A stretch of DNA of 64,000 nt, taken from NCBI RefSeq assembly GCF_027887165.1, contig NC_077230.1:261210976-261274975 (forward strand), given 5' to 3'. A program made the position numbers and the translations under genes. The stretch comes from Monodelphis domestica. Taxonomy: Eukaryota > Chordata > Mammalia > Didelphimorphia > Didelphidae. Position 1 is the stretch's first letter, and each line of letters opens with the position of its first letter. The notes beneath the pieces were generated by a model. That model had not been told where the DNA came from, did no database searches, and saw nothing but the letters and a program-made list of their open reading frames with translations. Positions 11,201-22,418 of this stretch are shown here, one piece after another.

Positions 11201-13262
11201 AGCATCCATGGAATCAAAAATTAATTGGAAACAAAAAATCTAATTCCAAAAAAGGAATGGGTTAAGGATCAAATCATAGAAATAATGAAGAATTTCATTA
11301 AAGAGAATGACAATGAGGAGACAATATATTTAAATACATGGGATACAGCCAAAGAAGTATGGGGGGGGGTTATATTTCTAGACTCTTAAAAAAAACAGAT
11401 TGATGCCTTCAACATTCAATTTAAAATAATTAGAAAAAGAACAAATTAAAGCTTTCTAATTAAATATTGAATTGTAAATTCTATAAATTAAAGAGAAATT
11501 TATAAAATTAAGAGAATTATTAGACTATTAAATAAGACTTTGTGTGTTTGTTTTCTTTTTGAGTGAGGAAACAAATAAAATAGAGCATTGGCTAATTTGA
11601 CTAAAAAAGGAAAGAAGAAAATCAAATTACCAGAACTAAAAATTAAAAGGCTTGATTCAGCATCAACAAAGAGGAAATTAAAGCAATCATTAGGACTATT
11701 TTGCCCATCTAAATGATAATAAATTTGACAATCCAGGTGGAATGGATGAATATTTACCAAAATATGAATTGTCCAGATTAACAAAAAGTGAATAGAATAC
11801 CTAAATAATTCCATTTCAGAAAAAAAAAACAAATTGAACAAACCATCAAAATACTCCCTAAGCAAAAACCTCCAAGGCAAATGGTTCCACAATTCATTTT
11901 CACCAAACATTTAAAGAATACTTAATCCGATATAAACTATAATAATATAAACTATTTGGGAAAATTAGTAAACATGGAATCTTACCAATTTAGTTTTATG
12001 ATATAAATATGATATGTTACATGTCAACTATGGTATGGGTTGGGGGAGGGGAGGGATGGAAAAATATGATTCTTGTAACCTAGGAATAATATTCCAAAGT
12101 AACTCAATAAATTAATAAAAAAGAAATATGGTGTTGATATTTAAGTAAGGAAGAGGAAAATCAGAGAAAGAAATTTATAAGCAAATCTTCTATTGAATAT
12201 ATAGCAAAATGCTAGCAAGGAGACTACAGCAATTTATCACAAGGATTTCTCAAATATATAGAGAAGTAAATCAAATTTATTAGAATAGAAGTCATTCCAC
12301 AATTGACAACTGGTCAAAAGATATGAACAAGCAGTTTTTAGATGACCAAATCAAAGCTTTCAATTATCATTTGAAAAAATGTTCCAAATCACTCTTCATT
12401 AGAGAAATGCAAATTAAAATAGCACCAAGAAGTGGAATACTGCATACCTATCAGATTGGCCAATATAACAATAAAGGAAAGTAATCAACGTTAGAGGGGA
12501 TGTTGCAAAACTGGAACACTTTTGCTACTAATTCAACCATTCCGGAGGGCAATTTGAAACTGTACCAAAAGGTTCTGCATACCCTTTGATCCTTTATCTA
12601 TATCTGTATCCCAAAGAGACCATAAAAAGGTAAAAGAAACTATTTGTACAAAAATATTCATGGTAACTGTCTGTGTGGTGGCAAAGAAGTAGAAATTGAG
12701 GGTATATCCATCAATTAGGGAATTGCTAAAAACATTGTGGAATATGATGGTAATGAAACACTATTGTGCTATAAGAAATGATGAGCAGGATGATATCAGA
12801 AAAAGTTGGAAAGAACTTCATGAACTTATGCAGAGTGAAATAAGGACAACCAGGAGAATGTTGTACATAATAATGGCAATATGGTTTGATCAACTGTTAA
12901 AGACTTAGATACTTTCAACAATACAAAGATCTAGAACAAGTATGAAGGACTTATGACAAAGAATGCTATCTAACTCCAGAGAAAGAATTGTTGGAGTCAG
13001 AATGCAGATCAAAGCATTCTATTTTTCACATTAGTTTATGTTTTTAATTTTGGGGTTTTGGTTTTATGTGAATATTCTCTAACAATAATGACTAATACGA
13101 AAATATGTTTTGCATGATAATTCATGAATAAACCAGATCAAATTGCTTACCATCTCTAGGAGGGGAAGGAGGAAATGGAAGAAAGGAGATAATTTGGATC
13201 TTATAATTTTGGTAAACATACTTTAAAAGTTATTACATTTCATTGAGAAAATAAAATATATT
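8217..13262 (+). mobile_element. Old L1 LINE, near complete but internally deleted
   Basis: A plus-strand L1 with its parts in order. It has a 5' end with TAAGATGGTGGA (8232), a 5'UTR to about 9250, an ORF1 relic (about 9370-9970), an inter-ORF region, an ORF2 relic (from about 10630) and a 3'UTR ending at A-rich 13262. The endonuclease region is readable (AAAGCAAAAATAGATGCAAT and onward). The RT region breaks off near 12290 and resumes in the C-terminal part at about 12300, so most of the RT is missing. The C-terminal part has GGAGGGCAATTTGAAACTGT and CCCAAAGAGACCATAAAAAG. A 70-codon frame at 12696-12908 is the last readable piece of ORF2. Many frameshifts; not functional. Confidence 0.8.
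12012..12123 (+). mobile_element. 112-bp L1 3' tail inserted in the old L1
   Basis: A G-rich then A-rich segment (GGTTGGGGGAGGGGAGGG, GATTCTTGTAACCTAGG, terminal AATTAATAAAAAAG) looks like the last ~110 bases of an L1 3'UTR. The flanking AAATATG at 12005-12011 and 12124-12130 is a plausible target-site duplication, and the host L1 ORF2 reads on across it. Confidence 0.55.
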
Positions 13263-14348
13263 TTTAAAGTACTTTCCTAATTATTTGTGCACACATAAAT
13301 AAATAACATATTTCAAAATGAAAAACAAAATAGAAGGGCTAGTAACTAGTCTGTGACTTCTAGCTTGCCTCCATAGAGACTTCTGAGAATTTTCATTTAA
13401 CTGCATTAAGGTTATCTATTTTGATTAAGTTGAAATATTTTGTTCCCAATGGGAAAACTCATTTTCTCAGTGCATTATTTGGCATATTTTTAATTTGTAC
13501 AATATTTTAAAGAATTTATTATTTGGTAACTGTTTAGACAAATAGCTTGTTCAGTATGCATTGCTTGTGATTTGTCTTTTCTATAATTAGCATTTGGTGG
13601 GAAGAAGTCAAGATTTTACATATAAGCTTGAGGTATGCCTTCCCTTTTAGGAACAATCACCAGAAAATAGCTTAAACCAAATTAAAAAAATCTCTATTCT
13701 AAAAATAATAACTGTGAATTTATATATACTACTATAAATATTAAGTTTGATTATTTTTATTTAGTGTATCAAAATATAATTCCAGCCTGGCATATCTTCT
13801 CTGAGGAAAGGAGAACAGATAGCCTCATGACCTCTTCTCTAATTCCTAACATCTTCCTCAGAGAATGATGGGCAAGATTCCTGAGTTATCTCCTTATGAT
13901 TCCTTGTGAGCCTTATTTAGATAAACCTATGTTAATACACACATATGGATGCATATACATGTGTGCATTTTATGTTCATTTTGTATGCATATTTATGTTC
14001 ATATATAACATAAATGGGAATCACCCATAACCTATAGTAAATACTTTCCTCAATTATCCTTAAGGGGAAAAATATTTAACTTACTATAAATAATTTACTG
14101 TCCTCTAAATAAACACAGAAGATAATCACATTATGGATGAGACTGAATAAGTAATAAGCAGAAAGTTTTTAAAAATCACAGATTAGAGAAAACAATAAAA
14201 TGCAACAGATTAGATGATGTGTTTGGGAAAAAAATAAGTACATCTCAAACAAGAAGAGATCTCACTAAGACAAGGAAGGGTCTGCTCTAAATAGTTTCTT
14301 AAGATGGTAAACACTACAAATCCAGGACATTGTGAGTGCTGAAATCTC
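13263..14348. other. Unannotated non-coding DNA
   Basis: AT-rich, includes TATGCATA-type steps near 13940-14010. No gene or repeat recognised. Confidence 0.5.
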
Positions 14349-14791
14349 CATATCTATAGCTCTAGAAAGATCTTCAGGACATCTTTAAAAAGTCGACACT
14401 TGTCTCTGTGATTTTTAGCCTGTAAGATATTTTTATGAAATTTCCATTCCCTTCTATTTTCAGTTTAGATATTTCATCAGATTGGCTCTCATTATGTAAA
14501 ATCCCTATATGTCCAGTAAAATCATAATTTCTATATTTTAAGTTGGAATCCAAATTCTATTATAATAAAACAATTTCTTAAGCAGCTGTTTACTTCTAAA
14601 ACCACACTTTTAGTTAACAGCTCAAATTGATGTACTATCTAAGCCCCAAAAGTTTTCAATTTTTTGTTTGTTTTTGCACCTATACCAAATACCTAGCAAT
14701 ATTTTCCAAGATTTCACTTATGTTTTCATTCAGCAAAGTATACTTATTAAGTTTAATTTCAACAACACTTTTAAAAAACACTTGATTCTTC
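14349..14791 (-). repeat. Left arm of a 440-bp inverted duplication
   Basis: The reverse complement matches 16235-16673 with about ten mismatches and one 4-base indel, about 97-98% identity by eye. The outer end is at CATATCTATAGCTCTAG and the inner end at CTTGATTCTTC. The arms do not begin or end like an LTR, SINE or L1. Antisense open frame 14680-14874 extends past the arm into the spacer; I do not recognise its product. Confidence 0.95.
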
Positions 14792-16234
14792 CCTACCTGA
14801 AACACTTCAAGAACAGACCTAGATGATGTAGATATACTCTTATTTTTTTTTAAATGCAAAGGACTGACTTTCACACCTCCTCTAGCTATAATAGCTATCT
14901 ACTCCAATGATAAAATCTTTCAATTTTATGTATTCAAGGACAAACATACAAATTCTTTTAGATGAGTCAGATATTTAATTTTAAAAGAAAGGTTAGAGTA
15001 GTAAAGGATTTTAAAGTCTTATAAGAGTTGATGCATTTATCTAATCACCTAACTTAAGATCAGGCCTTGATCAAGACCTTGCTTGGCACTAAGCATTCTG
15101 TTATTTAGATTATATCATTATTTAGATTATAGTGAAAATACTAGAAGCTATCAAAAGTTTTTGAAGGATCATGGAGTCATAATTTCAAACTGAAAGGCAA
15201 TGGAGAAGACAACATGTCCAATTCCATCATTGTACAGACAGGGAAACATATCAAGAGGATGAGTTATTTACTAAGAGTCACACAGCTAAAATGCTTTTGA
15301 GAATAGATTTGAAATAAGATTTTCCTATAGACCTATAATTATAGTAAGGCATTTGGGACACTGCTCTAAATAGGAACATCCATTATTCTCTGCCCTCATT
15401 AGATAACGCCTTTTCTGGATGCCACATTTTAGGAATTACACTATTAAGTTTGATTGTCCAGTAGAGTATTATCAAGATGGTGAAGGGCCTTGGGATAATA
15501 TCAAAGGATCACAACACATCACATTATCAAATTGATAATCTTCCATATGAGATAAATAACTAAATCATTCTTGTCCTTTAAAGCTCCAAATTGTCTGGTC
15601 TAATATATAAACTGTTTATATTTAGCCTGGGTATGATAAGACATGGAGGTGGGAAGGACAGTATAAATATCTTTCAATATGTGAAAAGTAGTCTTGTGGA
15701 AGAGATATGAGACTTGCTCTGCCTGAACTCAGAACAAAGAATAAGGTCAGTGTACAAATATTATAAAGTAGAAAGTTTAGACTCAATATTGGAATAAAAT
15801 TCTTATAAATTGGAAAAGTGAGTAATATAATAGACAGTAATAATAAATATGGTCTAGAGTTTTTTGTCTGCTTAATATCCCTGAAGCCTAAGAAATTTCA
15901 TTATTCTGACATCTCCCCTAAATTAGAATATAACTGGGCCCCATGAGGGAAAAATTATTCTCTAGCATGTCCTAAGAAGTAAAAAAAGTACTTTAAATAA
16001 TAACTCTTCTTCTTTGTGTAATGTAGGATAAATGACTTGCTAATTATGATGTCAACTTTGAAATTAATGAGACCACAATCATAAAATCTATCTAAATGCT
16101 TTCCACTTCATAGACACACATATGTACATGTGCACAATTGTGTATATGAGATAAACATATGCCATACATATACATTATATCTCTCAGCAATGCTTAATTT
16201 GACTAGATTTCTTTATATCACTAGGTATACTATA
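14792..16234. other. Spacer of the inverted duplication
   Basis: 1,443 bases of AT-rich sequence between the two arms. Apart from the MIR-like SINE at 15165-15350 I recognise nothing in it, and no transposase-like ORF is present. Confidence 0.7.
15165..15350 (-). mobile_element. MIR-type SINE, antisense
   Basis: GATCATGGAGTCATAATTTC, then CCAATTCCATCATTGTACAG and TAAGAGTCACACAGCTAAAA match the antisense CORE-SINE pattern. Diverged. Confidence 0.6.
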
Positions 16235-16673
16235 GAAGAATCAAGTGTTTTTTAAAAGTGTTATTGAAATTATACTTAATAAGTATACTTTGCTGAATGA
16301 AAACATAAGTGAAATCTTGGAAAATATTGCTAGGTATTTGGTATAGGTGCAAAAACAAAAAATTGAAAACTTTTGGGGCTTAGATAGTACATCAATTTGA
16401 GCTGTTAACTAAAAGTGTGGTTTTAGAAGTAAACAGCTACTTAAGAAATTGTTTTATTATAATAGAATTTGGATTCCAACTTAAAATATAGAAATTATGA
16501 TTTTACTGAACATATAGGAATTGTACCTAATGAGAACCAATCTGATGAAATATCTAAACTGAAAATAGAAGGGAATGGAAATTTCATAAAAATATCTTAC
16601 AGGCTAAAAATCACAGAGACAAGTGTCGACTTTTTAAAGATGTCCAGAAGATCTTTCTAGAGCTATAGACATG
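16235..16673 (+). repeat. Right arm of the 440-bp inverted duplication
   Basis: Mirror of 14349-14791. The differences cluster near 16506-16533, and four bases are missing in an A/C-rich run near 16350. The short open frame 16469-16660 lies within the arm and is unidentified. Confidence 0.95.
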
Positions 16674-16936
16674 TGAGTCTTTGACTCCTAAGTGAGGGAA
16701 GTAGATTAGACATTTGTGCAAATCCTTCAAGTTCTATATTTATGAACCTGCTATGACTAGAATTATACCTTTGTCAAAATTACTGGAATGATGTTAATGA
16801 TGAATATCATCATTGATTCTTGTAATGGACTAGAATATTAGTGTCACTGTAAATGTTTATTTAAAAGCCCAAATTACTACAACACCAGTCAGAATTGTGA
16901 GTAAAGGCAAGGCAAGAAATACGCATTTATTGAGTC

Positions 16937-16952
16937 TAATATGTGACAAGAA
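16937..16952 (+). repeat. Target-site duplication, left copy
   Basis: TAATATGTGACAAGAA occurs here and again at 18453-18468, a perfect 16-base direct repeat bordering the L1 at 16953-18452. Confidence 0.95.
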
Positions 16953-18073
16953 TCGGTGGAATAGACTTGGCGTAAACGATCTAAGCAAGACAGTTTATGA
17001 CAAACCCAAAGAACCCAGCTTTTGGGACAAAAATCAATTATTTGATAAAAAATGCGGGGAAAATTGGAAGACAGTGTGGGAGAGATTAGGTTTGGATCAA
17101 CACCTCACACCCCTCACCAAGATAAATTCAGAATGGGAGAATGACTTGAACATAAAGAAGGAAACTATAAGTAAATTAGGTGAACATAGAATAGTATACA
17201 TGTCAGACCTTTGGGAAGAGAAAGATTTTAAAACCAAGCAAGACTTAGAAAGAGTCACAAAATGTAAAATAAATAATTTTGACTACATCAAATTAAAAAA
17301 GTTTTTGTACAAACAAAACCAATGTAACTAAAATCAGAAGGGTAGCAACAAATTGGGAAACAATCTTTATAAAAACCTCTGACAAAGGTTTAATTACTCA
17401 AATTTACAAAGAGCTAAATCAATTGTACAAAAAATCAAGCCATTCTCCAATTGTTAAATGGGTAAGGGACATGAACAGGCAGTTCTCAGCCAAAGAAATC
17501 AAAACTATTAATAAGCACATGAAAAAGTGTTCTAAATCTCTTATAATCAGAGAGATGCAAATCAAAACAACTCTGAGGTATCACCTCACACCTAGCAGAT
17601 TGGCTCACATAACAGCTATGGAAAGTAATGAATGCTGGAGGGGATGTGGCAAAGTAGGGACATTAATTCATTGCTGGTGGAGTTGTGAATTAATCCAACC
17701 ATTCTGGGGGGCAATTTGGAACTATGCCCAAAGGGCGATAAAAGACTGTCTGCCCTTTGATCCAGCCATAGCACTGCTGCGTTTGTACCCCAAAGAGATA
17801 ATAAGGAAAAAGACTTGTACAAGAATATTCATAGCTGCACTCTTTGTGGTGGCCAAAAATTGGAAAATGAGGGGATGCCCTTTAATTGGGGAATGGCTGA
17901 ACAAATTGTGGTATATGTTGGTCATGGAATACTATTGTGCTAAATGGAATAATAAAGTAGAGGAATTCCATGGAGACTGGAACAACCTCCAGGAAGTGAT
18001 GCAGAGCGAAAGGAACAGAACCAGGAAAACATTGTACACAGAGACTGATACAATGTGGTACAATCAAAGGTAA
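16953..18073 (+). pseudogene. L1 ORF2 C-terminal relic
   Basis: C-terminal third of the L1 endonuclease/reverse transcriptase protein, which carries out target-primed reverse transcription. The first part reads WNRLGVNDLSKTVYDKP and onward to about 17300. A one-base insertion in the A/T run near 17299-17305 shifts frame. The second part, open to 18073, holds the Cys-rich motif C-X3-C-X7-H-X4-C ([18 protein letters not shown]), and ends TDTMWYNQR. No EN or RT domain is present, so it cannot act. Confidence 0.92.
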
Positions 18074-18452
18074 TGGACTTCTTCATTAGTGGCAATGCAG
18101 TGTCCCTGAACAATCTGCAGGGATCTAAAAAACACTATCCACAAGCAGAAGATAAACTGTGGGAGTAAAAATACCGATGAAAAGCAACTGCTTGACTACA
18201 GGGGTGGAGGGGATATGACTGAGGAGAGTCTCTAAATGAACACTCTAATGCAAATACCAACAACATGGAAATGGGTTTGAATCAAGAACACATGTGATAC
18301 CCAGTGGAATTGCGCATGGGCTATGGGAGAGGTGGTGGGGGGCAGGGGAGGGAAGAAAAGAAAATGATCTTTGTTTCCAATGAATAATGTTTGGAAATGA
18401 CCAAAAAAAATTAAAAATAAATAAACAAATTAATTAATTAATTAATAAAAAA
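16953..18452 (+). mobile_element. 5'-truncated L1 LINE (1.5 kb)
   Basis: Starts inside ORF2, runs through the ORF2 stop (18071-18073), a ~340-base 3'UTR with a G-rich tract (18330-18350), AATAAA at 18416 and a 3' A/T-rich tail with TTAA repeats. A perfect 16-base target-site duplication flanks it. It belongs to the same family as L1-B (24792-32573). It interrupts the antisense L2. Confidence 0.95.
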
Positions 18453-18468
18453 TAATATGTGACAAGAA
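18453..18468 (+). repeat. Target-site duplication, right copy
   Basis: Second copy of TAATATGTGACAAGAA. Confidence 0.95.
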
Positions 18469-18766
18469 CTCTGCTCAGTTCCAGAGTTACGAAGAAAGGT
18501 TTTAAAAAATCTCTTCCTCTCAAAGAACTCATAGTCTAATTCAAAAACTGTATCTAAACAACTTATATAGAAGATAAGCTTTTGTAGATAATTATATGTG
18601 GAATTAGGAAAGGCATCTTGAAGAATGTAAGAAGAACAGCAAGGACAATGTTACTGTATCACAGAATAAATGGAGGGGAATAATTTATAAGAAATCTTGA
18701 CATGTCAGAATTGGCCAATCAATGAAGAGTTTTAAAAAGCCAAAGAGAAGATTTTATGTTTTATCT

Positions 18767-19362
18767 TTAAGGAATAAGACACTCAATTTTACTGAATGAG
18801 TAAGTGTATGTAAGATTAGTTTGATAACTGAGCAGGGTAGAGGAATGAAGAGAGACTTGAGGTAGGGAATAAAACCAGAAGGCTCTTGACCTGGTCCAGC
18901 TGGGAGGAGATGACAATGTCAGAGAAGTAAAGGGGACACACTGTAAACAAAAGATGTCACATAGAGAAAAATCTCTTAGACCTGGCAATTGATTGGGTAT
19001 GGGAAAGGTAGTCAATTAGAGTAACAAGTTGTGTATGGCACAAAGCTTTTTTGTCTTGGATGACTGGGCAAATAGTGATACCCTTAATTGTAATAGTTAA
19101 AGTAGAAATAAAGCCTTTGGGGGAAAGATAATGAGTTAAATTTTGGACATGTTGAGTTTAAAATTTTTACAGGATAACCTCAATTCAAAATATCCAGTAG
19201 GAAATTGTAAATAACAAAGTGTAGGTTTGGAGAAAAGTTTGGGTTAAATGTATAGATCTGAGAATCTTTGACTCTGAAATGATTATTGAATTGTTGGATG
19301 CTAATGAGATCATCAAACAGAATAGTATACAGGGTGAAAATGGGAGAAACAGTCTTGGGCAA
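18767..19362 (-). pseudogene. L2 ORF2 (reverse transcriptase) relic
   Basis: Two antisense open pieces (18767-19015 and 19180-19362) translate to L2 RT-like protein. The clearest is 19180-19362: SPIFTLYTILFDDLI followed by FNNHFRVKDSQIYTFNPNFS, which parallels the L2 palm region in which a YADDSQIY box is expected. Here the catalytic box reads RVKDSQIY, so the active site is lost. Only fragments of an ancient copy. Confidence 0.75.
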
Positions 19363-19440
19363 TCCCTGCAGTTTGTAAGTGCTACCTAGAGAAAGATTGC
19401 AAAAGAGACCAAGGAGTAGTCAGACATGTAAGAGAAACAA

Positions 19441-20242
19441 AAACACTTTAGGAAATAATTTACCTAGGAAAAAATGGATATGTTTTTTGTTTTTTATTAA
19501 ATAGGTTGTATATTTTAAACTCAGGTACTAAGTGATCTATTTCACCAGATGTGCAACCTTGACCATCTCAGACACTAACATGTCTCCTACTATGGTTTTT
19601 AACACCTCTGTACTAATTTCTTTCCACAAATCACCTGTTACCTACTTAAATAAGAATATAAGTTAGAAAATATTTTTCTTCTAAGGCCCAACTGCTTTGC
19701 TCCTCAAAATGTGTGGTTATTAGCTGTAGAACAGGATTCAGTACATTCTTTTTAGTGGGTAGGGCATAGAATCCATATTATCCTTCTCAAATCCATCACA
19801 AAGAACCAATAAAGAAATGTTCCTCTCACCATTCTCCTTTCATCTCCTCTCCTCAGGTTTCTGTGTTAATAGGCTTCCTTTCTAGTCCCTCTAAGATTGA
19901 ACAAAGATAACCCCTGCAGGGGAAGATCAGTGGCATGACTTGTCAAGCAGTTGACTAGAGCGGTATTGCTTCAGGACTTAGGTTGCTACTGTGATCACAA
20001 AAAACCATGTCAAGGATACATACTTGGTGGTCTTGGCAGCACATTGTGAGCCCCCATCCCCAACATGTGATGCTGCCCTCCAAAAAAATAATACAAATGC
20101 TTTGTTAGAAATCTAAATGATTTATCAAGTCATGTCGACCCAACTGTGTCACTTTAATTGTAGTGAAACTTCTAAAGCTAAATTGTAAGCAGTTTTCAGG
20201 CATAATACTTCTGTATAGCAAGGGGATTTGTTTCTCATTGAT
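19441..20242. other. Unannotated non-coding DNA
   Basis: A segment of somewhat higher GC (19900-20090) includes the palindromic CCCCTGCAGGGG and CTTGGCAGCACA. I considered and rejected U6 and other small RNA matches. No gene supported. Confidence 0.5.
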
Positions 20243-20395
20243 CTAGGCAAGGAGTTCTTAACTTGGAGCCCATGTACCTGTTTCTGAGAAAGTTTTGAAA
20301 ACTATATTTCAATATAATTTATTTTCTTTGCAATATTATATATTTTATTTTATATATTTTATAATCAATTTCTTAGGAGTCTATAGAATTCACCT
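20243..20395 (+). mobile_element. Non-autonomous DNA transposon remnant (hAT-like)
   Basis: GGAGTTCTTAACTTGGAGCC, the middle TATTTCAATATAATTTATTT, and the end TTAGGAGTCTATAGAATTCA follow a common mammalian MITE whose ends read like GGGGTTCTTAACCT. No clear target-site duplication. Confidence 0.5.
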
Positions 20396-21465
20396 GATTA
20401 TTAACAGTCAATGACATTTTTAAAAAGAGAAAGCAAAAGAATTAATGCATTTGATGAAAATATATGATCACTTTTTAAAAGGAAGTGCAAGTAACCTAAT
20501 TTCTCCCAAGTTAATATGCTTATTTAGTGAAGTCTGTGGGAAATGAATGATATTGGTACTAATAAACTCTAATGATATCTTCCCATATCAGCTTTATCTT
20601 AATGTTGTTCTATTACTGGTGATGCAATTCATACCAGTTGACCTGTAATAAAAGCCAATTACATTAAGCACACAATCACGATCCTCACAGAACAGCACAG
20701 CATATTTTGAAATGATGAAAGACAGAAATAAAAGGTCTTTCAGATAGAAATCTCTTTTCCATACCATTACTTTGGAAAACACTCAGTCATCATGGTAAAT
20801 AACACCACACGGCAGCAAGAAACAGAAATAGAAAATAGCCACTTCAATAAGCTGAGTTGAGTGTGTTTTTCTAGAGCAATTTAACTTCACCATACTTGGC
20901 CTAGTATGTTCTACATAGTCTGCCTCCGGCATATAAATGATTCGATCAAAATGATTAGTGAGGTCAGTAACATAACTGTTGTACCACAGTCATGTAATAG
21001 CTTCCTCTAGGTAGGCATTGCAAAGTTGGTATGACGTCACGCTAACCACTCCACATTGTTGAATAAGTAAATGGAAGAAAATGAATTCAGTTTTCCTCTA
21101 ACTATCCTGTTTTCCATCTTTTGATGAGGACTGAGCACAGGGAGAAAAATGAAGACAATCAAATGACAGATATAAATATTTACTTACATCTTCCTGACAG
21201 ATGATACAGGTGAATGAAAGGACAAATAACGATTATCATTCCTCTCCCCGTTTCTCTCCTAAGTAGTTCATTTTAAAAGAAATTTGATTTCAATGATATA
21301 TTGCTTCAGTTTATGGTACATTTCAGTTTCAACACCTGCTTTTGATTTCAAGTGTACAGCAGCCTAACAATGGATACATGTTAAAGACAAAACTTCACAA
21401 ACATTGAATTGTGAAATGATTAACACATTCTGTGGTGCTATTGATGTACTAAGCTGTCGCTTGTC
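20396..21465. other. Single-copy-looking non-coding block
   Basis: About 1 kb with no repeat I recognise, and richer in mixed-sequence DNA than its surroundings. The small antisense frame 20594-20782 has no domain. It contains a consensus cAMP response element (see 21032-21039). It could be a conserved non-coding element, which I cannot test here. Confidence 0.45.
21032..21039. promoter_or_regulatory. Consensus CRE, TGACGTCA
   Basis: Perfect palindromic CREB/ATF binding sequence in a non-repetitive, CpG-poor background. No promoter elements are evident around it, so function is unproven. Confidence 0.4.
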
Positions 21466-21715
21466 CAAAATATGAATATAATTATGATAATAATATTAGC
21501 ATTAATGTAAAACTTTATGATTTGCAAAACATTTTACCTGTGTAATCATTAGACAACATTGTGAGGTTATATATTCTCCACTTTATAGACAAGAAAACAG
21601 TTTCAGAGAAGTTAAATGATTTCCAATGGTTTTACACAGTGAGGTAGTGTCAGAGGTTGGATTCAAACTTAGGTCTTTCTGACTGAATAATGCATCTACT
21701 AGAACACCGGCTGCC
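21466..21715 (-). mobile_element. MIR-type SINE, antisense
   Basis: CACTTTATAGACAAGAAAAC, AAGTTAAATGATTTCC, GTGTCAGAGGTTGGATTCAA and AGGTCTTTCTGACTG give the antisense CORE-SINE order. Confidence 0.75.
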
Positions 21716-21794
21716 TCTGTCACAGATGGGTATTCTAAAATACATATCAGCTAAATTACATGGAAGGTTTCATGAGTACAATATGTGGAAAACT

Positions 21795-22070
21795 GATAAA
21801 GGGCAGTTATTTGACCCAGTGGATAAAGCTCTGGACCTGATGTCAGAGACTGGAGTTCAAATCTGGTTTGTAATACACTCACTAATTGTGTGGCTTGGGA
21901 AAGTCTCATAAACTATATTTGACTAAATTGGTTCAATTGGAAAATAGGGATAATAATAACATCAACCTCACAGGGTGGTTACAAGAATTAAATATGATAA
22001 TATTTATTAAGTATGTAACACAGTTATTGGCACATAAGAGTTACTACCTAAATATTGTTTTCATTATTTT
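21795..22070 (+). mobile_element. CORE-SINE (MIR-like), target of L1-C
   Basis: ACCCAGTGGATAAAGCTCTG, GTGTGGCTTGGGAAAGTC, AAAATAGGGATAATAATAAC, TCACAGGGTGGTTAC and CACATAAGAGTTACTACC follow the CORE-SINE order to its T/A-rich end. L1-C inserted at this end. Confidence 0.75.
22058..22070 (+). repeat. Probable target-site duplication of L1-C, left copy
   Basis: TTTTCATTATTTT here matches TTTTCATTACTTTT at 36925-36938 with one mismatch. Confidence 0.6.
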
Positions 22071-22418
22071 TTTATTAAACATTATTTTATTTGGTCATTT
22101 CCAAACATTGTTCATTGGAAAAAAAAATCATTTTCTTTTCTTCCTGCCCAACCCAACGACCTCTCCCATAGCTGACGCACGATTCCACTGCCTGTCAGAT
22201 GTGTTCTTGATTTGAACCCATTTCAATGTTGTTGGTACTTGCATTAGAGTGTTCATTTAGAGTCTCTTCTCAGTCATATCCCCTCCACCCCTGTAGTCAA
22301 GCAGTTGCTTTTACTCGGTGTTTTTACTCCCACAGTTTAGCCTCTGCTTGTAGATAGTGTTTTTTAGACCCCTGCAGATTGTTCAGGGACATTGCATTGA
22401 CCCTAATGGAGAAGTCCA

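Larger units (their letters stand above)
16905..19440 (-). mobile_element. L2 LINE, antisense, split by an L1
   Basis: The 3' end lies at 16905-16952 (CGCATTTATTGAGTC) and continues at 18453 (ACTCTGCTCAGTTCCAGAGT, TCTCTTCCTCTCAAAGAACT), exactly across the L1 insertion. Further right the antisense L2 ORF follows: GAAAGATAATGAGTTAAATT then TTGGACATGTTGAGTTT, which is the reverse of the L2 RT region. The L2 thus spans about 1 kb of its own sequence plus the insertion. Ancient and broken. Confidence 0.75.

Noticed and set aside
20030-20060. U6-like phrase CTTGGCAGCACA
   Set aside because: Only about 12 bases match the U6 start; the following U6 body is absent.
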